Assembly (NCBI RefSeq): GCF_030864005.1
Contig: NZ_CP132976.1
Span: 6,572,001 to 6,636,000, forward strand
Length of the DNA: 64,000 nt
Reading direction: 5' to 3'
From: Achromobacter seleniivolatilans
GTDB lineage: Bacteria; Pseudomonadota; Gammaproteobacteria; Burkholderiales; Burkholderiaceae_B
Position 1 is the stretch's first letter, and the number at the start of each line of letters is the position of its first letter. The notes below the pieces were generated by a model. It saw only the letters and a list, made by a program, of their open reading frames with translations, did no database searches and was not told where the DNA came from. This document shows positions 17,843 to 25,971 of this stretch, one piece after another. The position numbers and the translations under genes are program-made.

Positions 17843-18700
17843 ATGCGCCACCACCAGGAGGCTCCCACCGAGGAGCAGGTCCGGATGCTGCGGGAAAAGG
17901 CCCGCTATATCCGGCTGGAGACAATCAGACTGATCGAAATCGCCAAGGTCGGGCACTACAGCTCGGTCTTCTCATGCGCCGAAATATTCGCGTCGCTGTA
18001 CTACGACGTAATGCGCTTGCGGCCGGGCGAACCGCAATGGGCGGACCGCGACCGCTTTCTGATGGGCAAGGGGCATGCCGCGGTGGGCCTGTTCCCGGTG
18101 CTGGCCGATCACGGTTTCATTGACCGCGAGTTGCTGGACGGCTACACCCGGCTGGGCAGTCCGCTGGGCGACCATCCCGACATGAGCAAGGTGCCTGGCA
18201 TTGATTTCAGTTCCGGCTCGATCGGCCATGCGCTGTCCAATGGCGTCGGCATGGCAGTGGGCGGGCGCATGAACCAGCGGGACTTCAACGTCTTTGTGAT
18301 GCTGGGCGATGGCGAAATGCAGGAGGGGCAGGTGTGGGAAGCTGCCCTGTTCGCAGCCCACAACCGCTTGTCGCGCCTGGTGGCCATCATTGACCGCAAC
18401 GGCTATCAGCTGGACGGCAAAGTGGACGACGTGATGGGCGTGGAATCGCTCAAGGAAAAGTGGCTGGCGTTCGGCTGGGAAGTCCACGAAGTCGACGGCC
18501 ACAACCTGCTGGAACTGACGGCGTTGCTGCGCCGTCTGCGGGCGGATGATGCCCGTGAAAAACCGGCTTGCGTGATTGCCAAGACAATCAAAGGCAAGGG
18601 CGTTTCCTATATGGAAACCGAGCCGGGCTGGCACCTGGGTTATCTGGCGCCGCAAGACGCGCAAAGCGCCGTCGACGAAATCCTCTCCCGCGAGATCTGA
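17843..18700 (+). CDS. Transketolase, N-terminal (thiamine diphosphate-binding) subunit
   Basis: 285 residues covering only the first transketolase domain. Visible are GHYSSVFSCAEIFASLYY, GKGHAAVGLFPVLA, GSLGH-like SIGHALSNGVGMAVGG, and the ThDP/Mg motif MLGDGEMQEGQVWEAAL ending in IDRNG. Its ATG follows AAAGGA. The complementary half is encoded by the next gene, directly abutting. Split transketolases of this size are used in specialised sugar catabolism, where they transfer a two-carbon ketol unit. Confidence 0.9.
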   Translation: MRHHQEAPTEEQVRMLREKARYIRLETIRLIEIAKVGHYSSVFSCAEIFASLYYDVMRLRPGEPQWADRDRFLMGKGHAAVGLFPVLADHGFIDRELLDGYTRLGSPLGDHPDMSKVPGIDFSSGSIGHALSNGVGMAVGGRMNQRDFNVFVMLGDGEMQEGQVWEAALFAAHNRLSRLVAIIDRNGYQLDGKVDDVMGVESLKEKWLAFGWEVHEVDGHNLLELTALLRRLRADDAREKPACVIAKTIKGKGVSYMETEPGWHLGYLAPQDAQSAVDEILSREI

Positions 18701-19687
18701 ATGGCACAGGCACAAGTACTCTCTCCCGATTCCTGGCAGTACCGCGCGCTCAATGCGATCAACCCCGGGCTGTCCTATCTTTCTGACGCGCTGATCGAAC
18801 TGGCCCAGGCGGGGCATCCCGTTGTGGCGGGCTCCGCCGACCTGCAATATTCCAACGGTCTGAACCGCTTTGCGCAGGCCTATCCTGACCGCTACGTTCA
18901 ATTCGGCATCTCTGAACAGAACATGGTGTCGGCGGCGGCCGGTCTGGCCACAACCGGCATGATGCCGTTCGTGGCGACCTTTGCGTCTTTTCTGGGCCTC
19001 TTGTGCTGCGAACAGATACGCATGGACGTGGCCTATACCAAGCTGCCTGTCCGGCTGATCGGCCACCATACCGGCATCAGCCTGGGTTTCTATGGCACAT
19101 CGCACCACGCCACCGAAGACATCTCCACGATGCGGGCGCTGGCGGGGTTGACGGTGGTGTCGCCGGCTGACGGCCCGCAATTGGCTGCCGCCATCAAAGC
19201 ATCGGTGAACTGGCCCGAACCCATCTATTTCCGCATTGGCCGGGGCCGCGATCCTCAGGTCTACGAAGATGGCGTGCCATTCGAGTTCGGCCGCGCCATC
19301 GTGCATTCCAAAGGCAGCGATCTGAACATCATTGCTTGCGGCATCACCTTGCATGCGGCGCTTGCCGCCGCCGAACAACTGAACGCGGAAGGGCTGTCAG
19401 TGGGCGTCATCGATATGCCCACCATCAAACCGTTGGATCGCGACGCCGTGCTGGCGGCAGCCGGCCAGTCGCGGTTGTTGATGACGGTAGAAGAACACAA
19501 TGTGCTGGGCGGGCTGGGGTCGGCGGTTGCCGAGGTGCTGGCCGACGCCGGCACCGGCACACGCCTGCGCCGTCACGGCATTTATGATGAATACAGCCTG
19601 ATCGCGCCGCCCACGACGCTATACGCCCACTACAAGCTGGATGCTGCAGGCATTGGCGAGGTGGCGCGCGAACTGATCAAGTCTTGA
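18701..19687 (+). CDS. Transketolase, C-terminal (pyrimidine-binding plus C-terminal domain) subunit
   Basis: 328 residues beginning at the ATG one base after the preceding stop. It has the pyrimidine-binding half with the catalytic Glu in QFGISEQNMVSAAAGLA near residue 72, FASFLGLLCCEQIRMD, HHTGISLGFYGTSHHATEDI, and a C-terminal domain with TVEEHNVLGGLGSAVAEVL. It must combine with the N-terminal subunit to build the active site. The ketol donor and acceptor are unknown. Confidence 0.9.
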   Translation: MAQAQVLSPDSWQYRALNAINPGLSYLSDALIELAQAGHPVVAGSADLQYSNGLNRFAQAYPDRYVQFGISEQNMVSAAAGLATTGMMPFVATFASFLGLLCCEQIRMDVAYTKLPVRLIGHHTGISLGFYGTSHHATEDISTMRALAGLTVVSPADGPQLAAAIKASVNWPEPIYFRIGRGRDPQVYEDGVPFEFGRAIVHSKGSDLNIIACGITLHAALAAAEQLNAEGLSVGVIDMPTIKPLDRDAVLAAAGQSRLLMTVEEHNVLGGLGSAVAEVLADAGTGTRLRRHGIYDEYSLIAPPTTLYAHYKLDAAGIGEVARELIKS

Positions 19688-19702
19688 GACACGGAGAAAA
19701 AA

Positions 19703-20506
19703 ATGAAGGAAATCAGCGGAAACACGCGCCTGTTCGGCATTCTGGCCGACCCGATCCATCACGTGAAAACGCCGCAGCGCATGAATGAGCTGTTCGCCAA
19801 GATCGGCTTTGACGGGGTGTGCGTGCCTTTCCATGCGCGGCCGGACAATCTGGCTGCCGTGGTCGAGGGCTTGCGCCGTTTGGAGAATTTGGGCGGCGTC
19901 ATCGTCACCATGCCGCACAAGACCGCGATTCTGGATCTGGTGGACGAAGTGACTCCGGTGGCCAGCAAAATCGGCGCCGCCAATGTCGTGCGCCGCGATG
20001 CCGACGGACGTCTGGTGGCGCATATGCTGGACGGCGAAGGTTTTGTGCGCGGCCTGCTGACGGCAGGCGTGCCGGTGCAGGGCCAGAGCGCGTATCTGGC
20101 AGGTGCAGGCGGCGCTGCCAACGCCATTGGTTTTGCGCTGATCCAGGCGGGCGTGTCACGCCTGACCATCGCCAACCGCACACCGGCCAAGGCAGAAGAT
20201 CTGAAGGCGCGGATTCTGTCGCTGCATCCCGGCGCCAAGATCACGGTCGGCACGTCCGATCCGTCTGGCCATGACCTGGTCGTCAATGGCACGTCGCTGG
20301 GCATGAAAGAGGGCGACGCGCTGCCGTTGGACACTAGCCGCCTGACGTCCGACCAACTGGTCTGCGAAGTCATCATGCAGCCCAAGGACACAGCGCTGCT
20401 GTTGGCCGCGCAAGCCCGCGGCTGCAAGGTGCACTATGGCGCGCCGATGCTGGCCTGCCAGATCGAGCTGATGGCCGAAATCCTGGGCGTGACGCCCGTC
20501 AAGTAG
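19703..20506 (+). CDS. Shikimate dehydrogenase-like protein with altered substrate site
   Basis: 267 residues with the AroE fold: GILADPIHHVKTP at the N-terminus, VTMPHK with the catalytic Lys (73), GAANVV with Asn94, LDGEGF with Asp110, and the Rossmann motif LAGAGGAANAIGFAL. However, the two serines of the AroE H-S-K-S-P motif that hold the shikimate carboxylate are Val21 and Thr23 here. This argues against a housekeeping AroE and for a catabolic homologue acting on another cyclic or polyhydroxy substrate. Third gene of the transketolase operon, 15 bases after the C-subunit gene. Confidence 0.85.
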   Translation: MKEISGNTRLFGILADPIHHVKTPQRMNELFAKIGFDGVCVPFHARPDNLAAVVEGLRRLENLGGVIVTMPHKTAILDLVDEVTPVASKIGAANVVRRDADGRLVAHMLDGEGFVRGLLTAGVPVQGQSAYLAGAGGAANAIGFALIQAGVSRLTIANRTPAKAEDLKARILSLHPGAKITVGTSDPSGHDLVVNGTSLGMKEGDALPLDTSRLTSDQLVCEVIMQPKDTALLLAAQARGCKVHYGAPMLACQIELMAEILGVTPVK

Positions 20507-20541
20507 GTCGGTTCAGACGACAAGGAGCCGGTGAAGACAAG

Positions 20542-22146
20542 ATGGGCGACTACGATTTCATTATCGCGGGCGGCGGCACGGCGGGCTGCATTCTGGCCAA
20601 CCGGCTAAGCGCCGATGGCAAGCATCGCGTGCTGATGCTGGAAGCCGGCCACGAAGCGCGCAGCATGTGGATCTCGATCCCGGCGGGCTTTTCCAAGCTG
20701 CTGGTCAATCCAGACTACAACTGGCGCTTTGCCACCGAACCCGAAGACAACGTCTACGGCCGGACCATTGCCGTGCCGCGCGGAAAAGGCGTGGGCGGAT
20801 CAACGCTGATCAACGGCATGATCTACGTTCGAGGCCAACCGCAGGACTACGACGGCTGGGAAGCCGCCGGCGCCACGGGATGGAATTACGCACAGGCCGA
20901 GCGCCTGTTCCGCAAGATCGAAACCTACGAGCCCGGGGGCGAAACGCGCGGCAAGCACGGGCCGATGCATCTGGAAGAAGTGGCCGAACGCTTCCCGGTG
21001 TCAGACGCCTTTCTGCGTGCAGCGCAAGAAGACGGTCAGCCTTTGAATGCCGACTACAACAGTGGCAATCAGGCAGGGGTGGGCTACTACCAGGTGCTGC
21101 AACATCGCGGCAGGCGCTGGAGCGTCGTGGACGGCTATATGAAACCCGCAGCCGGCCGCAAGAACCTGAGCGTCGAATGCGGCGCGCATGTGACGCGGCT
21201 GGTGTTCGAGGGCAAGCGCTGCGTGGGTGTCGTCTATCGCAAGAACGGCCAGGAACATACGGTGCGTGCGCGGCGCGAGACGGTACTCTGCATGGGCGCC
21301 GTGCAGTCGCCGCAACTGTTGGAGTTGTCTGGCGTTGGCAACCCGGCCCTGTTGCAGTCGTTCAATATTCCGCTTGTGCATGCGCAAACGCAGGTCGGTG
21401 AAAACTACATCGACCATTTCGCCACGCGCATGAATTGGCGTGTGAAAGACGCCGTGACATTGAACGAGATGTCTCGGGGCTGGCGGCTGGTGCAGCAGGT
21501 GGCGCGCTATTACACGCATCACAAGGGCATCCTGACCTTGGGCACCGGGCTGGTGCACGGTTTCGTCAAAAGCGCGCCGGACTTGCCGACGCCAGATGTG
21601 CAGTTCTTCTTTGTGCACGCCAGCTACGCCAATGCCGCCGAACGCATTCTGGACCGGCATCCGGGCATGACGATAGGTGTTGCGCAATTGCGGCCCGAAT
21701 CGGTGGGCACGATTCATATCAAATCCGCCGACCCGTTGGCCGGGCCGTCGATACGTCCCAACTTCTTGTCTGCACAGGTAGACAGGGATAGTTTGGTCGG
21801 GGGTATGCGCGTGGCGCGGCGCATCGTCGAACAGCCTGCGATGCAGCGTTATGTAGAGGCCGAAGTCAGCCCCGGCACAGGCGTGGACAGCGATGAGGAC
21901 TGGCTGGATTTTGCCCGGCGCAATGGGCAGACCATCTACCATCCCATCGGCACCTGCCGCATGGGTTCGGACGCCGCAGCCGTGACGGACGTGCGGTTGC
22001 GGGTGAATGGCCTGACGGGGCTACGCGTGGTCGACGCATCCGTCATGCCGAAGATGGTGTCTGGCAATACGCAGGCAGCCGTGATGATGGTGGCTGAACG
22101 TGGCGCAGAAATGATCCTTGAAGACGCCGCGCAAGCGCAAGCTTAA
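20542..22146 (+). CDS. GMC-family FAD oxidoreductase (choline dehydrogenase-like)
   Basis: 534 residues. The N-terminal FAD motif is IIAGGGTAGCILANRL, followed by the GMC signature PRGKGVGGSTLINGMIYVRG near residue 88, the second GMC signature GAVQSPQLLELSGVG near residue 253, and the active-site His in TIYHPIGTCRMGSD near residue 470. Such enzymes oxidise primary or secondary alcohols and pass electrons to quinones or cytochromes. Last gene of the operon, ended by a strong terminator. Confidence 0.9.
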   Translation: MGDYDFIIAGGGTAGCILANRLSADGKHRVLMLEAGHEARSMWISIPAGFSKLLVNPDYNWRFATEPEDNVYGRTIAVPRGKGVGGSTLINGMIYVRGQPQDYDGWEAAGATGWNYAQAERLFRKIETYEPGGETRGKHGPMHLEEVAERFPVSDAFLRAAQEDGQPLNADYNSGNQAGVGYYQVLQHRGRRWSVVDGYMKPAAGRKNLSVECGAHVTRLVFEGKRCVGVVYRKNGQEHTVRARRETVLCMGAVQSPQLLELSGVGNPALLQSFNIPLVHAQTQVGENYIDHFATRMNWRVKDAVTLNEMSRGWRLVQQVARYYTHHKGILTLGTGLVHGFVKSAPDLPTPDVQFFFVHASYANAAERILDRHPGMTIGVAQLRPESVGTIHIKSADPLAGPSIRPNFLSAQVDRDSLVGGMRVARRIVEQPAMQRYVEAEVSPGTGVDSDEDWLDFARRNGQTIYHPIGTCRMGSDAAAVTDVRLRVNGLTGLRVVDASVMPKMVSGNTQAAVMMVAERGAEMILEDAAQAQA

Positions 22147-22160
22147 GCGTGGCCTGCAAA

Positions 22161-22199
22161 AAGCGCGTGGGGCCAGTCAGCCCCACGCGCTTTTTTTTC
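22161..22199 (+). terminator. Rho-independent terminator after the GMC gene
   Basis: An 11-bp GC-rich stem (GCGCGTGGGGC with its exact complement, 6-base loop), extended by two A-T pairs and followed by eight T residues. It ends the transketolase-SdhL-GMC operon. Confidence 0.93.
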
Positions 22200-22207
22200 A
22201 GCCGCCT

Positions 22208-23221
22208 TTAGCGGATAACGAAACCCGCGCCGACCGGGTCGTTACGGTCGATCACCCAGCGAGCCGTACCCAGGATGCTGGCGGTGCCTTTGACCGTGGG
22301 ACGGACGGCGCGTGTGCCGTTCAGATCCACCTCGCCCAGCAGGCAACCTTCGAATGTGCCGCTGCCCAGCAGACCTTCCGATTTGATCGGTTGATTCAGC
22401 CCCATCTTTCCACGCGCTTCAAACATGGCCATCATGGCACTGGTGCCAGTGCCTCCGGGGGAACGGTCAAGCTGCCCCGCGCTGAACACGTGCACGTTCT
22501 TGTAGAACGCGCCTTCAATCGTTGGCTGGTGCCAGAACGTAATGAAGTTCAGGTTGTTGATGTGCGCCTCGGTCGGATGCTGGATGCGGTGGCGGGCGTT
22601 CAACTGATCACGCACGATCAAACCCATGCGCGACAGCTCAGTGCCGTTGTCTGGCGAGATCCGCAAGTCGCAGCCCGACAAATCCACGATGCCAAAGTAA
22701 TTGCCGCCCCAGACGATGTCGGCCGACAGCTTGCCGTAACCCGGCAGTTCCACCGGGATGTCCTGCGCGGCAACATAGGCGGGCACGTTTTCAAAGCGCG
22801 TCCACAACACGTGGTCGCCTTCAGAGGCCACTTCCGATACAACCAGGCCGGCGGTGGTTTCAAAACGGATCTTGGTGATGCCGTCCTTGCCGCGAGCGAC
22901 CAGCCCATTGGCAACCATCGCCATGCTGACCGCAATCGTGCCGTGGCCGCACATGTGCGAGTATTCCGTGCCGTCGATATAGATCAGACCGGCGTCATAC
23001 TCGGGGCTGGACGGCGGCGTCAGAAACACGCCGAACATGTCCTTGTGGCCGCGCGGCTCACGCATCAGGGCGCGGCGCAACCAATCATAGTTCTGCTCCA
23101 GAAAAGCCCGCTTCTCCAAAATGGTGGACCCGGCAGGGTAGGGGATGCCGCTATGCACGATGCACAGGGGCTCGCCTTCGGTATGGGTATAGATGACATC
23201 GAACGCGTCTTGCTTGCGCAT
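22208..23221 (-). CDS. Proline racemase/hydroxyproline epimerase-family enzyme with an atypical active site
   Basis: 337 residues from the ATG at 23221 (MRKQDAFDVIYTHTEGEP). The family signatures are present: HTEGEP, the first catalytic Cys91 in SHMCGHGTIAV, and DRSP.GTGTSA. In the second signature the residue that is Cys in racemases/epimerases or Thr in 3-hydroxyproline dehydratases is Gly256 (RSPGGTGTSA). A two-base racemase mechanism is therefore unlikely; dehydratase or other one-base chemistry is possible. It is the last gene of a polyamine-type ABC transporter operon (51 bases after the second permease), suggesting it processes the imported amino-acid-like compound. Confidence 0.85.
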   Translation of the reverse strand: MRKQDAFDVIYTHTEGEPLCIVHSGIPYPAGSTILEKRAFLEQNYDWLRRALMREPRGHKDMFGVFLTPPSSPEYDAGLIYIDGTEYSHMCGHGTIAVSMAMVANGLVARGKDGITKIRFETTAGLVVSEVASEGDHVLWTRFENVPAYVAAQDIPVELPGYGKLSADIVWGGNYFGIVDLSGCDLRISPDNGTELSRMGLIVRDQLNARHRIQHPTEAHINNLNFITFWHQPTIEGAFYKNVHVFSAGQLDRSPGGTGTSAMMAMFEARGKMGLNQPIKSEGLLGSGTFEGCLLGEVDLNGTRAVRPTVKGTASILGTARWVIDRNDPVGAGFVIR

Positions 23222-23271
23222 GACTGTGGCTCCAGACAAGTAGGAAAAGGAAAAACCAGGAGTAGGAAGAC

Positions 23272-24063
23272 TTATTCGCGGCGTTCGGACAGCATGTCCA
23301 GCCCGACGGTCAAGTCCAGAATGACGATGGCAATCACCGCAACCACAATCGTGGCGCCCGATACGGCTGCGATGGTTGGATCGATCGTGTACTGCACGTA
23401 GTTGAAGAGCTTGACGGGGATGGTGTTCAAATCCGCCGTCGTGTTGAAAATGGATAGCTCCACGTTGATCCACGATGAGATGAACGCAAAGATCGAACCG
23501 GTCACAATGCCTGGACGGATCTGCGGCAGCACAACCAGAAAGAAGGTGGTCCAGGGATTGGCGCCCAAATCTGCTGACGCCTCTTCCAGCGCCCGCTGCT
23601 CTGGCGTCAACAAGGTCAACGTTGACCGCAAGACGAACGGCGCGATGATGACGATATGGCCGATCAGCAGCGACAGAAAGCTGCGCGTCAAACCGAAGTA
23701 CGCCCCGTATTGCAGCAGCGCTGCGCCCAACACAATGTGGGGCAATACGAGCGGCGACATCAGCACCGACGTCATCGCGGCCTTGCCGGGAAACTCATAG
23801 CGGGCCAGCGCCAGCGCAGCAGGCACCGTCAGCAGCACGGCAACCACCGTCGCGGCCAGCGCCAGCACTGTGCTGGTCGTGAACGCGGCCATATACCCAG
23901 CCTCGACCAGCAGCGTGCGATACCAATCCAGCGTCCACCCTTGCGGCGGAAAAGCCAGATACGGCGTGGCGGTGAAGGACGCACCCATGATCACTACCAG
24001 CGGCAGGGCCAGGTAGGCCAGCACAGCCAGCGCGATCAGGCGGATCAGGTGGCGGGCGATCAT
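23272..24063 (-). CDS. ABC transporter permease, PotC-like
   Basis: 263 residues from the ATG at 24063, which overlaps the upstream permease stop (ATGA). Six membrane segments, with the EAA loop EEASADLGANPWTTFFLVVLPQIRPG near residue 175, typical of inner-membrane permeases of the spermidine/putrescine/opine-type transporters. Works with the adjacent PotB-like permease. Confidence 0.9.
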   Translation of the reverse strand: MIARHLIRLIALAVLAYLALPLVVIMGASFTATPYLAFPPQGWTLDWYRTLLVEAGYMAAFTTSTVLALAATVVAVLLTVPAALALARYEFPGKAAMTSVLMSPLVLPHIVLGAALLQYGAYFGLTRSFLSLLIGHIVIIAPFVLRSTLTLLTPEQRALEEASADLGANPWTTFFLVVLPQIRPGIVTGSIFAFISSWINVELSIFNTTADLNTIPVKLFNYVQYTIDPTIAAVSGATIVVAVIAIVILDLTVGLDMLSERRE

Positions 24064-24908
24064 CGCGCGGCTCCAGGCAGGACGGCGGCGCGGTTCGCCA
24101 GCGCAACCAGAATCAGGGTGAATACCAGCAGCACCATGCTCAGCGCGCCGCCGTAGTGAAAGTCGAATACCGAGCTGTATTGCTGAAAGATCAGCATCGA
24201 CAGCACCGTGATGCGTCCGCCGGACAGCAAGGCAGGCGTCACGTAAGCGCTGACCGCCAGCGTAAAGACGATGATCGCGCCGGACACCACGCCGGGCAGC
24301 GTCAGCGGCCAGGTGATGTGAAAGAACGTGGACGCGGGACTGGCGCCCAGGTCGGCGGAGGCCTGCTCGCAAGCCGGGTCCACCCGGGCCAGCGAATTGC
24401 CCACGGCCAGCACCACAAAAGGCAGCAGCACATAGACCATGCCGATCAGAATGCCCAGCTCGGTCCCGATGAAGCGCACCGGACGGTCAGCCGCGCCCGT
24501 GCCTATCAGTGCCTGATTGACCAGCCCATTGCGGCCCAGCAGCACCATCCAGCCGAAGGCGCGCACGATGTTGCTGGTGAACAAAGGCACCACCAGCAAG
24601 ATCACGCAAAATCGCCGCCAGGCCTGCCAGCGCACGACCCGCACCAGATACCAGGCCAGCGGATAACCCAGAATCACGCAGACCACGGTGGTGAAAAAGG
24701 CCAGCCGGAACGTCACCAGAATCACGTCCCAGTGATATTGGTCCGCCAGCACGCGCAAATACTGGTGCGTGGTCAAGGTGACGCCATCCGCGCCGCCCGT
24801 GATGCTGGCCAGCGCCACTACCGCCAGCGGCGCCAGGAAGAACGCCGAAAAGAACAGGACGGGCGCGGCCAGCAATAGCCCGGGCGAGATCCAGGCGCGG
24901 CGGCTCAT
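24060..24908 (-). CDS. ABC transporter permease, PotB-like
   Basis: 282 residues with six membrane segments and the EAA loop CEQASADLGASPASTFFHITWPLTLPG near residue 180. The start at 24908 overlaps the ATPase-gene stop by 4 bases. It forms the heterodimeric channel with the downstream PotC-like permease. Confidence 0.9.
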   Translation of the reverse strand: MSRRAWISPGLLLAAPVLFFSAFFLAPLAVVALASITGGADGVTLTTHQYLRVLADQYHWDVILVTFRLAFFTTVVCVILGYPLAWYLVRVVRWQAWRRFCVILLVVPLFTSNIVRAFGWMVLLGRNGLVNQALIGTGAADRPVRFIGTELGILIGMVYVLLPFVVLAVGNSLARVDPACEQASADLGASPASTFFHITWPLTLPGVVSGAIIVFTLAVSAYVTPALLSGGRITVLSMLIFQQYSSVFDFHYGGALSMVLLVFTLILVALANRAAVLPGAAR

Positions 24909-25957
24909 GGCTGTTCACCAATCAGATGCAGGTGCTCCGGCGCAAAGGCCAGACGGATCTGCGCACCGGGAACGAGACCCGACGGCGCAATGCCGCCGTG
25001 ACGCGCCACCAGGATCTGACCGCCGATATCGGCGTGAATCATGCTGTGGCTGCCCACGTTGATAACGTCGGTCACGGTGCCGGATAGCGCGGGCGCTGCA
25101 ACGTCGCCGCTCAAACTCAAGTCTTCGGGCCGCAGCACAGCAACACCGCGTGCCGAAGGCGGCGTCTTGCCTTGCAGCGGTAAGCGCAGACCTTGCGCGT
25201 CTAGTTGCAGCGTATCGCCGTCGGCCGTGTAGGCCATGAAATTGGCGTCGCCAATGAACTCCGCGACGAATCGCGTGGCGGGTTGACGGTAGATGTCCGT
25301 GCCTGCGCCCACTTGCTCGATGCGGCCGGCGTGCATGACCACGACGCGGTCGGCCATGGTCATGGCCTCTTCCTGGTCATGCGTGACGAAAATGAACGCT
25401 ATGCCCAGCTTGGCTTGCAGATGCTTGAGTTCCAGCTGCATACGCTTGCGCAGTTTCAAGTCCAGCGCGGACAGCGGTTCGTCCAGCAAAAGCAATTTGG
25501 GCTGATTCACGATGGCACGTGCCAGCGCCACGCGCTGTTGCTGGCCGCCAGACATTTCGCGAGGGTAGCGCGGTCCAAAATCCGCCAGTCCCACCATGTC
25601 CAGCGCGGCACGGGCCCGCTCGGCCGCCTCGGTCCGTGTCGCGCCTTGACGGCGCGGCCCATACGCCACGTTTTCCTGCACGGTCATGTGCGGGAACAGC
25701 GCGTAATTCTGGAACACGGTGTTGAGCGGACGATGATGCGCGGCCAGGCGGCTGATATCTTGGCCTTCGATCAGGATGCGGCCCGACTCAGGCTTGAGAA
25801 AACCGGCGATCGAGCGCAGCAGGGTGGTCTTGCCGCAACCGCTGGGGCCCAGCAGAGCCACGAACTCTCCCTGCTGGATCGCCAGATCGATGCGATCCAG
25901 CGCCTGGTAGGCGCCAAAGCGCATCGACACGCCTTCGATGGTGAGCAAAGCGGACAT
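24905..25957 (-). CDS. ABC transporter ATP-binding protein, PotA-like
   Basis: 350 residues from the ATG at 25957. Walker A GPSGCGKTTLL near residue 40, Q-loop, signature MSGGQQQRVALARAI, Walker B LLLLDEPLSALD, then a C-terminal TOBE domain (about 270-345). This layout is that of PotA/FbpC-type ATPases for polyamine, opine or quaternary-amine import. It starts 15 bases after the substrate-binding gene. Confidence 0.92.
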   Translation of the reverse strand: MSALLTIEGVSMRFGAYQALDRIDLAIQQGEFVALLGPSGCGKTTLLRSIAGFLKPESGRILIEGQDISRLAAHHRPLNTVFQNYALFPHMTVQENVAYGPRRQGATRTEAAERARAALDMVGLADFGPRYPREMSGGQQQRVALARAIVNQPKLLLLDEPLSALDLKLRKRMQLELKHLQAKLGIAFIFVTHDQEEAMTMADRVVVMHAGRIEQVGAGTDIYRQPATRFVAEFIGDANFMAYTADGDTLQLDAQGLRLPLQGKTPPSARGVAVLRPEDLSLSGDVAAPALSGTVTDVINVGSHSMIHADIGGQILVARHGGIAPSGLVPGAQIRLAFAPEHLHLIGEQP

Positions 25958-25971
25958 TGTTCTACCCCGGC

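Noticed and set aside
17972..19378. 468-codon minus-strand open frame across both transketolase genes
   Set aside because: Spans the boundary of two real genes in the opposite sense and resembles no protein family.
22118..23401. 427-codon plus-strand open frame opposite the proline-racemase-like gene
   Set aside because: Starts within the GMC gene's end and crosses a strong terminator; antisense shadow.
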